Origin: Fibrobacter sp. UWR2 | GTDB taxonomy: Bacteria; Fibrobacterota; Fibrobacteria; Fibrobacterales; Fibrobacteraceae | Assembly: GCF_002210285.1 (NCBI RefSeq) | Contig: NZ_MWQE01000008.1 | Coordinates: 1 to 64,000, forward strand | Direction of reading: 5' to 3' | DNA: 64,000 nucleotides | Shown here: piece by piece, positions 15,838-24,592 of the stretch | Layout of the letters: each line of letters opens with the position of its first letter | Numbering within the stretch: the stretch's first letter is position 1 | The notes under the pieces: model-generated | The model's input: the letters and a program-made list of their open reading frames with translations, nothing else | What the model was told of the DNA's origin: nothing | Databases searched by the model: none | Program-made: the position numbers and the translations under genes

Positions 15838-16245
15838 TTGCCTCATTTCGTCTACATGCTCCGTTGTGCGGGAAACCGTATCTATACGGGTTATGCTGTC
15901 GACGTAGAGGCGCGTTTCGAGCAACACAAGTCCGGAAAGGGAGCGAAGTTCACGCACGCGTTCCCGCCGGAATGCATTTTACAGAAATTCGAACTGGATT
16001 CTTATGAGGAAGCGCTCCGGCTGGAAGCGCGGATCAAGAAACTAGACCGTCCAGACAAGGAACGCCTTGCCGCAGGCGACCCTGAGCTGACCGCGGAACT
16101 CCTCGGCGGGCTCGGCGAGACACTCGACCGGAAGAAAAAGCGCCTAAGGAAGGAAGCCCGCAAGAAAAAAGAAACCCGCGAGGGGAAATCCACCCGCGGG
16201 ATCAAGGCAGGACACTCCAACCCGCCAATATCTAGTGAAAGCTAG
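15838..16245 (+). CDS. GIY-YIG nuclease-superfamily protein (UPF0213-like)
   Basis: A 135-residue protein with a compact GIY-YIG fold: FVYMLRC, then GNRIYTGYAVD, RFEQHKSGKGAKFT and the helix EEALRLEARIKKLDR. These match the small YhbQ/UPF0213 group, whose biological role is not known. To include the first strand the start must be the TTG at 15838; the first ATG, at 15856, would cut into it. The C-terminal 45 residues are a Lys/Arg-rich extension (RKKKRLRKEARKKK) beyond the normal domain end, which may bind nucleic acid. It overlaps the convergent GH74 gene by 4 bases. Confidence 0.8.
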   Translation: MPHFVYMLRCAGNRIYTGYAVDVEARFEQHKSGKGAKFTHAFPPECILQKFELDSYEEALRLEARIKKLDRPDKERLAAGDPELTAELLGGLGETLDRKKKRLRKEARKKKETREGKSTRGIKAGHSNPPISSES

Positions 16246-18815
16246 CGAACAGCCACCTTCTTGCTGAGCAAGACCTTTCCGCGACCATCCAAGAACTTGA
16301 CTACATAGGCCCCCGCCGGAACCTTCGTGAGGCTCACGCGGGCATTGCCGGAGACTGTTTCCGCAAGCACCTGCTTGCCGTTCACGCCAAGCAGTAACAC
16401 CCTGCCCTCGACGGAGGTATGGACCAGCAGGTCGCGGTTGTGAACCTGCACGGAAAGATTCATTACGCCAGCCACATTGCGGACATCGCGCATCCTGGTA
16501 ATGAATTCCGTGCCTTCGGGTGCACCCACGATAAGCCCGCGGCCCACCGTGCTCATGTACACCACGCCGAACGTATTCATGTCACCCTGCACGAAGTTTC
16601 CGTTACCCGGGCCACCGAACTGGTGCATGTCATCGTTCACGCGTTCAAAAGTTTTGCACTTGTCGGTGCTGCGATAGATGCCAATCGGGTCACCTTCCTT
16701 CGCGGCACCCCAGATAAAGATGGTCTCGTAGTCGGCACCTTCCTTGGCCTTGCCAATACCCACGGCGATTGCCGTCGATGCGCCCTCGCAGCGGTTCCAG
16801 GTCTTGCCGCCATCTTCCGTATAGGCAAGGCCGTTCTCGCTGAAGCCCTTCGTAAGCCAGACCTGCGCCTGGTCCATCGGGACCCACACGTGGCCTTCCC
16901 TACCCGGCACCGTGCGGATGTAGTTGCTTCCGTTGTAGTATTCGCCTGCACTCTCGTTCTGCAAGCGTGCATCCTGCTTCACGAAATTCTTGCCCGCATC
17001 CGTCGACTTGTACAGCGTGCCCATGGAGTTCATCACGTAGAACACGTCGGGGTTCACCGGGTCGGCTACGATATGCGAATAGTTTGTCTGTTCTCCCGTC
17101 TCGACGGCAGTCCAGGTCGCGCCGTTATCGTCGGAGCGGTATGTCGCATTCTCGGGCCTGTGGAGCATCACCTTGCCATCGGCAGAAAGCACGATCCAGC
17201 CCTTACCGCCCTTAAGCGTCGTCTTCACGCTATCCCACGTTTGGCCCATGTCCTCGGAGCGGTACATCACATTGAAGTTCTGCGAGTCGTACTGACCATA
17301 CACGGTAATCACGCCGGTACGCACCAGCGAACCGGAGAGCGGTGCATACCCCATGCTCTCGGTAGTGCCGACCGTAGGCTTATGGCGCTTTGCGCTCTCG
17401 TTGATGTTCGTGTAAGTTGCGCCATCGTAGTCGCCAATCGCCGTTACCAGCGGGCCACCCGGAATGCTCACGATATCGAGCGGAACAGTCTCCTCGATGC
17501 CACGGGACTGGAACTTCCACACGGGGACCTTCGCAGTGATGTCGTCCGTCATGAATATGCCATTACCGCTCGTAACCCAGGCCTGCTTGTTGTTGAACGG
17601 ATTGATTTCGAGCGAGCCCGCCCAATGGATTGCGTTGCCCGGAATCCAGTCCGTGCCGTTCGCGTCGATGTTGATGCCATCGCCGTAATGCTGGCCGTGA
17701 ACCCACGTCTTGCCACCATCCGTCGTCGTGTAGATGCGGTCGCCGTAGTTGTCGCGTTCGTTGCCTTCGGCATCCTTCGCGAGGTGACGGCCGGTGTACT
17801 TGCCCAGCGTCGAAATCACGATGTGGTTCTTGTCCTTCGGGTCAATCGCGACACCGCCATAGGAACTCTTGTCCTTCTCGTAGGTGGTGGGGCTCTGCTC
17901 GTGCGTCACCGAATCGCTCGGGGTGAGATCGGTCCAGGTGCCACCCGCGATGTTGTACTTGTAGAAGGCTCCGCTGTTAATGCTATGCGGGCCCGGGCCG
18001 TCGGCAAAAGTGATGAACATGTCGCCATCGACAATCTTCGCGCGGTGGGGCATCAGGCCGGTAGGTACTCCCGAAACGGTCTTCCACGTGGCACCGCCAT
18101 CGTTACTCACCTGCAGGTTGTCCTTCGTGTCAGAAATACCGATGTAGATAGTCTTGGTCGAGCCGTCGGCGTTCTTGCCCTGCGCCTCGTCGAACATCAC
18201 GAAGCTGATTCCGTTCACGTTGGTGAGGCTGTTCCCTTCGGCATTGGAAAGCGCGACCTTGTAGGCGCTCGTCCACGTCTTGCCGTAGTCGGTACTCTTG
18301 TAGAGGCCCTTCGTGCGGCTCCCGCAGAAGATGATGTTCGGCTTGTTCGGGTCCACCGCGAGCTTTTCGCCGGTCTGGCGTCCCATACCGTTGCCGTGGG
18401 CGAGCATTTCCACGTAACTCGTATCCCAGGTGGCACCGAAGTCTTCGCTCCGGAGCACGGCGGTACGGCCCTGGCTAAAGTATCCCGTACCCGCGAGCAC
18501 GTAGATGCGCTTCGGGTCCGTCGGGTCGAGCGCGAACGCCTCGGTACCGTAGAGTCCCTTGTCGTTCTCCGAGATCCAGTCCATCAGCGGGATCCACCTC
18601 TTGTTCTCGAAATCGAAGCGGTAGATGCCGCCCACGTCGGTACGCGCATAGAGCACATTTTCGGCCTTCGGGTGGAAAATCACCGCCGACACGAAGCCGC
18701 CGCCATCAAAGCGGACGTTGCCCCAGTTGTAGTTTTCGGCCTGCGAGAGGCCCGCACCCGCCGCGACCAGCGCGGCACCCAGCATCAATTTTTTGAACAT
18801 ATTCTTACCAAACAT
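16242..18815 (-). CDS. GH74 xyloglucanase, secreted
   Basis: An 857-residue secreted endo-xyloglucanase-type enzyme. A signal peptide (to about residue 26, cutting near SQA) precedes two seven-bladed-propeller halves with at least eight BNR-type repeats (SxDxGxTW, for example residues 123-130, 174-181, 237-244, 364-371). ARTDVGG with Asp60 and GDYDGA near 461-466 match the places of the catalytic acid/base and nucleophile pair in GH74. The C-terminal 75 residues form a sorting-like tail (VEGRVLLLGVNGKQV...AGAYVVKF). The enzyme is expected to cut the beta-1,4-glucan backbone of plant xyloglucan outside the cell. The start is either 18815 or the in-frame ATG at 18800. Confidence 0.92.
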   Translation of the reverse strand: MFGKNMFKKLMLGAALVAAGAGLSQAENYNWGNVRFDGGGFVSAVIFHPKAENVLYARTDVGGIYRFDFENKRWIPLMDWISENDKGLYGTEAFALDPTDPKRIYVLAGTGYFSQGRTAVLRSEDFGATWDTSYVEMLAHGNGMGRQTGEKLAVDPNKPNIIFCGSRTKGLYKSTDYGKTWTSAYKVALSNAEGNSLTNVNGISFVMFDEAQGKNADGSTKTIYIGISDTKDNLQVSNDGGATWKTVSGVPTGLMPHRAKIVDGDMFITFADGPGPHSINSGAFYKYNIAGGTWTDLTPSDSVTHEQSPTTYEKDKSSYGGVAIDPKDKNHIVISTLGKYTGRHLAKDAEGNERDNYGDRIYTTTDGGKTWVHGQHYGDGINIDANGTDWIPGNAIHWAGSLEINPFNNKQAWVTSGNGIFMTDDITAKVPVWKFQSRGIEETVPLDIVSIPGGPLVTAIGDYDGATYTNINESAKRHKPTVGTTESMGYAPLSGSLVRTGVITVYGQYDSQNFNVMYRSEDMGQTWDSVKTTLKGGKGWIVLSADGKVMLHRPENATYRSDDNGATWTAVETGEQTNYSHIVADPVNPDVFYVMNSMGTLYKSTDAGKNFVKQDARLQNESAGEYYNGSNYIRTVPGREGHVWVPMDQAQVWLTKGFSENGLAYTEDGGKTWNRCEGASTAIAVGIGKAKEGADYETIFIWGAAKEGDPIGIYRSTDKCKTFERVNDDMHQFGGPGNGNFVQGDMNTFGVVYMSTVGRGLIVGAPEGTEFITRMRDVRNVAGVMNLSVQVHNRDLLVHTSVEGRVLLLGVNGKQVLAETVSGNARVSLTKVPAGAYVVKFLDGRGKVLLSKKVAVR

Positions 18816-18953
18816 AAAGGTACAATACCCCCATACACCGGATATGAAAATATATTATCGGATTGCGATTCGCCCCGAAATGCTGCCAGGCCGCCCCAAA
18901 AGCGTTTATGCAAACACAACAAGGCAAAAATCGCCCCAAATTTCCAGAATCCC

Positions 18954-18981
18954 TTTACAAAACGTCCTTTTTTTTTAAATT
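18954..18981 (+). promoter_or_regulatory. Putative promoter of tRNA-Gly
   Basis: TTTACA (18954-18959) and TAAATT (18976-18981) are separated by 16 bases and lie 10 bases before the tRNA. The -35 flank GAATCCCTTTACAAAACG matches the flank at 24586-24603 except for one base. Confidence 0.55.
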
Positions 18982-18991
18982 TGGAACACTC

Positions 18992-19064
18992 GCGGGAGTA
19001 GCTCAGTTGGTAGAGCGCGACCTTCCCAAGGTCGATGTCGAGGGTTCGATCCCCTTTTCCCGCT
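18992..19064 (+). tRNA. tRNA-Gly (anticodon CCC)
   Basis: A 73-base cloverleaf: acceptor GCGGGAG/TTCCCGC (one G-T pair), D arm GCTC/GAGC, anticodon stem CGACC/GGTCG with loop TTCCCAA giving anticodon CCC, a 5-base variable region, T arm GAGGG/CCCTT with loop TTCGATC, and discriminator T. It reads GGG glycine codons. CCA is not encoded. A terminator follows within 5 bases. Confidence 0.96.
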
Positions 19065-19068
19065 CTAG

Positions 19069-19097
19069 AAGAACCCTCAAAAAGGGTTCTTTTTTTC
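19069..19097 (+). terminator. Rho-independent terminator after tRNA-Gly
   Basis: AAGAACCCT pairs with AGGGTTCTT around a short A-rich loop and ends in a run of seven or more T. It lies just before the next gene start at 19110, so that gene needs its own promoter. Confidence 0.9.
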
Positions 19098-19109
19098 TAT
19101 CATTGTCGC

Positions 19110-19724
19110 ATGCATTTCCGCAAATTCATTCCCGGGACCCTGTTCATCGCGCTCACGCTCTGCGCGACAACAGCCTTGCACGCCGAGGAGGAAAAATCCC
19201 TGTGGCAGAGGTTCGTTGACTGGTTCAAGCCCGCCCCCGCACTCGAGGGCGAAGGCCCGCTCTATGACGAACTCCGCGAACTCGATGTCAAAATCGACCG
19301 CATCGAAGGGCGCTATTCTAGGGAGCGCCGCCCAGGCAACAAGACCCGTCTGAAAAAGGAAATGGAAGACCTCAAGACAAAGCGCGAAATGCTGGTCAAA
19401 AAAATCCTCGAAGAAGAAAAGGCCAAGAAGAACCAGCCGGCAGTCGCCGCGCCCGCAAGTTCTTCTGCGAAGCAGGTCCCTGCAAGTAGCGCAACAACGC
19501 CAGCAAGTTCCGCAACCGTCGCCGACACCAGCAAGCCCGCAGCCAAAACAACAGCAGCTGTCTGCACGCCCGACACTGTATTTGTGCGTGATACCGTCGT
19601 CGTTCATGACACGTTGTACGTGATTGTTGCAGGCAAACCCGGCGAAAATGCTGCTCCCGCACAAACAAACGCGCAGCCAGCCGACTCCGCCACAGCGCCA
19701 CAAGCCGATCAGACTTCCAAGTAG
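19110..19724 (+). CDS. Exported coiled-coil/Ala-rich protein
   Basis: A 204-residue exported protein. The signal peptide MHFRKFIPGTLFIALTLCATTALHA sets the start at 19110, 13 bases after the tRNA terminator. A TATCATT box lies 5 bases upstream of the ATG, suggesting a leaderless message. Residues about 50-110 form a charged coiled coil (LYDELRELDVKIDRIEG...LKKEMEDLKTKREMLVKK), then an Ala/Ser/Pro-rich low-complexity segment, a repeat-like VFVRDTVVVHDTLYVIV strand, and another low-complexity end. No family recognised; a periplasmic structural or cell-envelope role is a guess. It overlaps the convergent HAD gene by 16 bases. Confidence 0.65.
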   Translation: MHFRKFIPGTLFIALTLCATTALHAEEEKSLWQRFVDWFKPAPALEGEGPLYDELRELDVKIDRIEGRYSRERRPGNKTRLKKEMEDLKTKREMLVKKILEEEKAKKNQPAVAAPASSSAKQVPASSATTPASSATVADTSKPAAKTTAAVCTPDTVFVRDTVVVHDTLYVIVAGKPGENAAPAQTNAQPADSATAPQADQTSK

Positions 19725-20614
19725 TAATCGGGAACTATCCCAAGAGCGCGTTCATCCGCCTTCAGTTCCGCTGCAGGTTCGTTCCTGCCGACAATCAGCG
19801 CGCTGTCAATACCCGCATAGCGCGCACCCATCACGTCGGTCCCGAGCGTATCGCCCACCATAAGAATGCGTGAACTCGCCGGCAGGCTAGCCTTTACTTT
19901 GTTAAAAATCGCAGAAAACGGCTTCCCGAAATAATGAACGTTGTCGCAACCCGATTCACGACGCAGGCGTTCGGCCAACGCACCCGAAACAGGTGAACGC
20001 GAGCCATCAATTTTAGGCGCCCACGCATCCGAGTTCAGCACTAACAGAATGCTCCCTGGTCGACGCAAAATTTCCACTGCATGTTCGAACATCGATTCGT
20101 CTGCGGTCGCCGAAGAAACCGCTACCACTGGGCTTCCGGGATTTTCGACGGCGGAAACTCCGAACGATTCCAACACAGCCACACCCGAAGGACGGCCAAT
20201 ATAGTACAATTCGCGGATGGCGTTCCCCGTGCGCGAACATTCATCGAAGAATGTCGCCGCAAGGCTTCCCGAAGAAATGGTTTCTCCTGCAGTAAAGTCA
20301 AATCCGCGAGCATCGGCCTCGGCTGCCAGTACGCTTTCGATATTCGACGCCGCATTCGTCACAAGCCTAAGGTGCTTGCCTGCCTTGCGCAGCATGGAGA
20401 ACCATTCCAGAGCGCCCTCATAGACAAACGACCCGCGGTTATAGAGCGTACCATAGCCGTCAAAGCAGAAGGCATCGTACTTATCTAACAAGTCACTAAG
20501 CCGCACACTGCGCGGCTCTTTTCCGCAACAATCAAAAGAAGACAACCCAAGGTTCCACCCCGGATCGATTACATTCCTGTACCGCTTGTAAATATCCAGT
20601 TCCAGCGCGTCCAT
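19709..20614 (-). CDS. HAD-superfamily (NagD-like, subfamily IIA) protein with DxYGT motif
   Basis: A 301-residue HAD protein. Motif I is FDGYGTLY, with the nucleophile Asp52 but Tyr54 where phosphatases have the second Asp. Motif II VTNAAS (Thr86), the Lys motif GKPFSAIF and motif IV MVGDTLGTDVMGA are all present, with a C2-type cap between II and III as in NagD/HAD-IIA. DxYGT is the form seen in haloacid dehalogenases, so the reaction need not be phosphate removal. The gene is last in a minus-strand run with the exported protein 4 bases upstream. Substrate unknown. Confidence 0.75.
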   Translation of the reverse strand: MDALELDIYKRYRNVIDPGWNLGLSSFDCCGKEPRSVRLSDLLDKYDAFCFDGYGTLYNRGSFVYEGALEWFSMLRKAGKHLRLVTNAASNIESVLAAEADARGFDFTAGETISSGSLAATFFDECSRTGNAIRELYYIGRPSGVAVLESFGVSAVENPGSPVVAVSSATADESMFEHAVEILRRPGSILLVLNSDAWAPKIDGSRSPVSGALAERLRRESGCDNVHYFGKPFSAIFNKVKASLPASSRILMVGDTLGTDVMGARYAGIDSALIVGRNEPAAELKADERALGIVPDYYLEV

Positions 20615-20618
20615 GCAA

Positions 20619-21890
20619 TCAACGGCGGGTCACGCCAAACACGCGAGAAACGGAACTAGCATCGACATCGCTCCTGTAAACGATCCTGCCGTTGTATTCA
20701 ATCGTAGCAAAGACGTTTGCGATATAGGCACCGGTCGAAACACGGCGACGGTGCGCATCCAACAGGTTCCAGCGGAGCGTAAGCTTTGTCGGGGTCGTCT
20801 CGAAGCGGGAATCATCCCCCATCACCACAGAACTAGACCCGGCAACATAGGCGCCGAGGTTCGTATAAATTCTCACGTTGTAGGTAATCTTGAGTTTCGA
20901 AGGATCAATCGGTTCCTGCGATTCAAGTCCTTCCGCATTACGCAAAGCGTTCTCGAAATCGGAACCGAGAATTTCCATCGTCATGTCCCAAGTTTTCTCA
21001 ATCTCTTCCTCAGGTTCGTCCATCGGGCGAAACAGTAACTGGAACACCGGAGCGTCGTTCGAAGATGCGGTACCATCGTCCTCGATTAGGTTCGAGGTCT
21101 TCAAGTCAAACGGGAAGAATCCCTTCACCTCGACAAAGCCTCCACCACTGGGAACAGCGTTGCCCGACGTATCCTTTAGGCAGCCCTCGGTTATTCGCAG
21201 GGAATCACCCGGCGAAAGCCTCTTCTCGAGAGCCAAGTCTTCATCGAACAGGAACAGCGCGCGCGAAGCGAGCATCGACCATTCTACAGAAGACGCCGGA
21301 AGGAATCTCACCGTAGAATCCTTCGCTTTCTTGAATTCCAAAATGGCGTCACACCAATCGACGGTCTCCGTCCATTCCGTAAAGTTGACTCGCAGGGAGT
21401 CCACTCGGCGGCCACGATAACTCTTGATATGGGCATCCAGTATCGCAGGAGCCATACCGTCTCGCATGTTGACATGGAAAACCGTGCTATCGGTCAAGTA
21501 GAGATTCAGCGTCCCGTAACTGCCCACCGGCATGTAGATAGAAGATGGAGTCGTCAAGTTCTCGAATGCATTCTGGTCCAAATCAACCAGCACCTGCCGT
21601 ACGCTCGCGGAATCCACTCGCATCTTCGAGGCGGGCACCATATAGCGCGTAACAAGACCCGTAGAATCGATCCAGGTATAGTCCAGGCTATCGATCATCT
21701 CCTTGATGTATTCATCGGAAATCGCACCGAGGAAACGCAGAACAATCCGGTCCATCCGGCCATCGCCGTCCATGTCACGGAAAAAATTCTGCTTGGAACT
21801 CGGCGGAATCGGGCTCTGGATAAATGCAGCGAAAGCCCCGCTACAAAGCAGGGTAACCGCAAGACATATTTCCAAGACCTTACGCATCAC
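20619..21890 (-). CDS. Exported protein with Ca-type loop and FlgD-like C-terminal Ig fold
   Basis: A 423-residue exported protein. The signal peptide (MMRKVLEICLAVTLLCSGAFA) is followed by DMDGDGRMDRIVLRF, a Ca-binding-like DxDxDG loop common in Fibrobacter surface proteins. The middle has repeated beta-rich segments (DAHIKSYRGRRVDSLRVNFTEWT; a VEWSMLASRALFLF region). The end, LRWNLLDAHRRRVSTGAYIANVFA, resembles the FlgD-like Ig domain with its W-x-L-x-D-x(n)-G-x-Y pattern. Function unknown. It overlaps the upstream gene by 11 bases and the HAD gene follows after 4 bases, so an operon is likely. Confidence 0.65.
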   Translation of the reverse strand: MMRKVLEICLAVTLLCSGAFAAFIQSPIPPSSKQNFFRDMDGDGRMDRIVLRFLGAISDEYIKEMIDSLDYTWIDSTGLVTRYMVPASKMRVDSASVRQVLVDLDQNAFENLTTPSSIYMPVGSYGTLNLYLTDSTVFHVNMRDGMAPAILDAHIKSYRGRRVDSLRVNFTEWTETVDWCDAILEFKKAKDSTVRFLPASSVEWSMLASRALFLFDEDLALEKRLSPGDSLRITEGCLKDTSGNAVPSGGGFVEVKGFFPFDLKTSNLIEDDGTASSNDAPVFQLLFRPMDEPEEEIEKTWDMTMEILGSDFENALRNAEGLESQEPIDPSKLKITYNVRIYTNLGAYVAGSSSVVMGDDSRFETTPTKLTLRWNLLDAHRRRVSTGAYIANVFATIEYNGRIVYRSDVDASSVSRVFGVTRR

Positions 21891-22542
21891 TCCTTAATAT
21901 ACCATAATCTCGCCCTTCGACGGGTATCACGAGTTGCATTTTTGACAATGTTTTGATGTATTTCTTGAAAACTGCCTTAAAATCCTCCCCTAAAACCTCT
22001 TCGTCGTCGTTATCAAGGTTATAGGCGGTGTAACTTCCGTCGGCAAAAATGCTTATACAGCAGTCCCAGGTGATGTCGCCTTCCTCTTCTTCCTGGTCGT
22101 CATCGCGGTCCTGGCTTTCGAGCATGAGCATCGGGCGCGGTGCGGGGATAGCCTCCGCGTGACCATTTTCATAGACAAAGTAATTGCGGCTGACGAGTTC
22201 GTGTTCCAGCGCCATCGTGCTCGGCACACGCTCGAACTCGCCACGCAGGCGACGGATGTTTCCGAGGTCATCCTCGTACGGGTCCTCGAAATCCTTCGGG
22301 AGCACAATCTGGTAGTAGTCGAACTGTTTGCCGCTCGCGGCATAGGTATCCTTCCATGCCTGTGGCGGTTCGGGGCGCATCGTCAAGAAGTCCTCGAAGG
22401 AATCGAGAATGTCCTGCAGGCGGGACTCCCAGCCCTCGCCCCTCTGGGCCTCAATGAGTTGCATCAAGTTGCCCAGGCGTTCTTCGCCCGGAATGGAGGA
22501 AAGTTCCTCGCCCGGCACGCCGCTCATATCAAAATCGCTCAT
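21880..22542 (-). CDS. Acidic cytosolic protein of unknown function
   Basis: A 220-residue, strongly acidic protein with no signal peptide or membrane segment. Visible features are an acidic run (DDDQEEEEGD, about 145-155), a possible beta-rich stretch with DITWDCCISIFADGSYTAYNLDND, and a helical C-terminus (FKAVFKKYIKTLSKM). I do not recognise it. It starts 2 bases after the aspartoacylase stop and overlaps the exported-protein gene by 11 bases, so translation in this run is probably coupled. Confidence 0.6.
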   Translation of the reverse strand: MSDFDMSGVPGEELSSIPGEERLGNLMQLIEAQRGEGWESRLQDILDSFEDFLTMRPEPPQAWKDTYAASGKQFDYYQIVLPKDFEDPYEDDLGNIRRLRGEFERVPSTMALEHELVSRNYFVYENGHAEAIPAPRPMLMLESQDRDDDQEEEEGDITWDCCISIFADGSYTAYNLDNDDEEVLGEDFKAVFKKYIKTLSKMQLVIPVEGRDYGILRSDA

Positions 22543-22543
22543 A

Positions 22544-23455
22544 CTACCATTCCTCCACGCTCTTTACGGTCAGGCTCATCGCGATGTCCTTCTCGTAGTA
22601 CGCGGGTTCGTTTATAAAGATGGGCCAAACGCTCTCGCGACCGTCCGCCTCGCCTTCGTACAAAATATCCTTACCGTCGAAGGTGCGGAACACCTTGTCG
22701 CCTTTCTTAAGTTCGCTAAAGTCACGCCCCAGCAAGTCCGGATGGATCATCGCCTCGATGGGGGCTCCGGCCCACGATTTCGGATAACCGAGATCGCGCA
22801 ACTGCGTGTAGACTTCCACCTGGATGGGGGCACGCTTCTGCAATTCCCCGCGGTTCCATTCGTCAGCAAGTTCCAGGTAGCGCTTCACCAGCTTTTCAGC
22901 CTGTTCAAACAGTCGGGCATCCAGCGTGCCATGCTGCTGCGGGCCAATTTCAATACACACATCTGCCTTCGCGACGGTGCCAAAGTAGGGCGACGCACTG
23001 CGTTCTTCCGGCTGGTAGTAAATCCAGGCGTCATCGAATTCCTGCGTCAAGACGGCGGAAGCCTTCATCGTAAACGGGTCTCGAGCCGAAAGGATCAGGC
23101 AAAGCCCCATGTTCGAGCCTGTATTGTGCACATCGAGCAGCAGGTCGGTCTTCGTGCCGCCCCCCTTCGGGCCGTAAATGCGGTTCAGTTCGCGCGCACG
23201 CCTAAACTCGTACTGTTGCGGTTCAGAGGACGCGTCAAGACAAACCTGCGAAAAGGAACGATTCAAATCAAAGTCGCGGTAACGCCGGTTGAGCCGCATG
23301 GCCTCCAGGTTCGCAAGCACCAGCGCAACTTCGGCGCTGGGGCAGCACGTGCCGTAGCATTCGGGGCACGCCATCCACTTCTCGACCAAGCGAACACCCG
23401 TCCGCTCGTTCCCGTGCGTCCCGCCAGCAACGACAATTTTGTGTATTAAACTCAT
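22544..23455 (-). CDS. Aspartoacylase-family zinc hydrolase, animal-type layout
   Basis: About 303 residues. From the ATG at 23455 the protein starts VVAGGTHGNERTGV, with zinc ligands His14 and Glu17; DFDLNRSF at 61-68, HNTGSNMG with the third zinc ligand His110, and EIGPQQHG with the catalytic Glu169 follow. The C-terminal domain (IEAMIHPDLLGRDFSELKKG, FINEPAYYEKDIA) closely parallels human aspartoacylase. It should split an N-acyl amino acid such as N-acetyl-aspartate to acetate and amino acid, although the substrate is inferred. TATAATA lies 6 bases before the ATG. It is divergent from dusA and heads a four-gene minus-strand run. Confidence 0.85.
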   Translation of the reverse strand: MSLIHKIVVAGGTHGNERTGVRLVEKWMACPECYGTCCPSAEVALVLANLEAMRLNRRYRDFDLNRSFSQVCLDASSEPQQYEFRRARELNRIYGPKGGGTKTDLLLDVHNTGSNMGLCLILSARDPFTMKASAVLTQEFDDAWIYYQPEERSASPYFGTVAKADVCIEIGPQQHGTLDARLFEQAEKLVKRYLELADEWNRGELQKRAPIQVEVYTQLRDLGYPKSWAGAPIEAMIHPDLLGRDFSELKKGDKVFRTFDGKDILYEGEADGRESVWPIFINEPAYYEKDIAMSLTVKSVEEW

Positions 23456-23489
23456 GTAATATATTATAGCAATTTCTACATTTGCGCGC

Positions 23490-24518
23490 ATGAACCTGGA
23501 CCACTGCCGCCGCCTATCCATCGCGCCGATGCTTGACTGCACCGACCGCCACGAGCGTTACTTTCTGCGCCTGATTTCGCGGAACATTCTGCTCTACAGC
23601 GAGATGGTCGTCGCCAACGCGGTGCTCCACACAAAACCGGAACAGTTCCTCGGGCACGAGCCCTTCGAGTACCCTGCAGTATTGCAGCTCGGGGGTAGCA
23701 ACCCCGCAGACCTAGCGCATGCATCCAAGCTCGTAGAAGCAGCAGGTTTCCAGGAAGTGAACCTGAACTGCGGATGCCCTTCGGACCGCGTGCAGAACGG
23801 GAACTTCGGTGCATGCCTCATGAAGGATAAAAACCTCGTGGCCGACTGCTTCAAGGCCATGCAGGATGCCGTAAGCATTCCCGTCTCCATCAAGTGCCGC
23901 ATCGGGGTCGACGAGTTCGACAGTTGGGAATTCTTTACCGATTTTGTACAAACTATCAGCAATGCCGGCTGCAAGATTTTCATTGTCCACGCGCGCAAGG
24001 CCTGGCTCCAGGGACTCAGCCCCAAGGAGAACCGCGAAGTCCCGCCGCTGCACTACAACTTCGTGCACCGCCTGAAGGCGGAGATGCCGGACCTGAACAT
24101 CAGCATCAACGGCGGCATCAAGACGCTCGACCAGGTGGAAGAGCAACTGCAGGACCTGGACGGCGTGATGGTCGGGCGCGAAGCGTACGAGAACCCGTGG
24201 TTCCTGCGCGATGCCGACGAAAGAATTTTCAATGACCCGCGTCCCGAGAGCGATAGCCCCGCAGATATCATTGCTGGCAAGGCGCGGCCCGCCACCCGCA
24301 AGGCATTGCTCGAGGCCTACCTCCCCTACGTGGAGAAACAGACTGCCGAAGGCTGCCCCGCGACAATCCTCGTCCGCCACCTGTACGGGCTATTCACCGG
24401 ACTCCCCGGTGCCCGCAAGTATCGCCAGATGCTCAGCAACAACGCCCCGCGCGCTACACAGTTCGGCGGGGCCGCGGCTCTCATCCGGAGCGCGATGGAA
24501 CTGGTTCGAGAGGCGTAA
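23490..24518 (+). CDS. dusA: tRNA-dihydrouridine synthase A
   Basis: A 342-residue flavoenzyme of the DusA branch. APMLDCTDRHERYF at the start, NLNCGCPSDRVQ with the catalytic Cys96, FIVHARKAWLQGLSPKENRE (a DusA-typical segment), ISINGGI and MVGREAYENPWF (FMN phosphate region) are all present. It reduces uridines in the D loop of tRNA (positions 20/20a in E. coli) using NADPH. TACATTT lies 6 bases upstream of the ATG with no Shine-Dalgarno sequence, so the mRNA may be leaderless. Divergent from the aspartoacylase with a 34-base shared promoter region. Confidence 0.95.
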   Translation: MNLDHCRRLSIAPMLDCTDRHERYFLRLISRNILLYSEMVVANAVLHTKPEQFLGHEPFEYPAVLQLGGSNPADLAHASKLVEAAGFQEVNLNCGCPSDRVQNGNFGACLMKDKNLVADCFKAMQDAVSIPVSIKCRIGVDEFDSWEFFTDFVQTISNAGCKIFIVHARKAWLQGLSPKENREVPPLHYNFVHRLKAEMPDLNISINGGIKTLDQVEEQLQDLDGVMVGREAYENPWFLRDADERIFNDPRPESDSPADIIAGKARPATRKALLEAYLPYVEKQTAEGCPATILVRHLYGLFTGLPGARKYRQMLSNNAPRATQFGGAAALIRSAMELVREA

Positions 24519-24592
24519 TTTCGCAAAAAAAAGCGCAGGTTCGACCTGCATCGCCCGTCCGGGATAAAAAACGCACTTTTCGCCCGAATCCC

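Noticed and set aside
16419-19001. 860-codon plus-strand ORF opposite the GH74 gene
   Set aside because: It also runs through the intergenic region and into the tRNA start; composition is His/Arg/Val-rich with no domain, while GH74 is clear.
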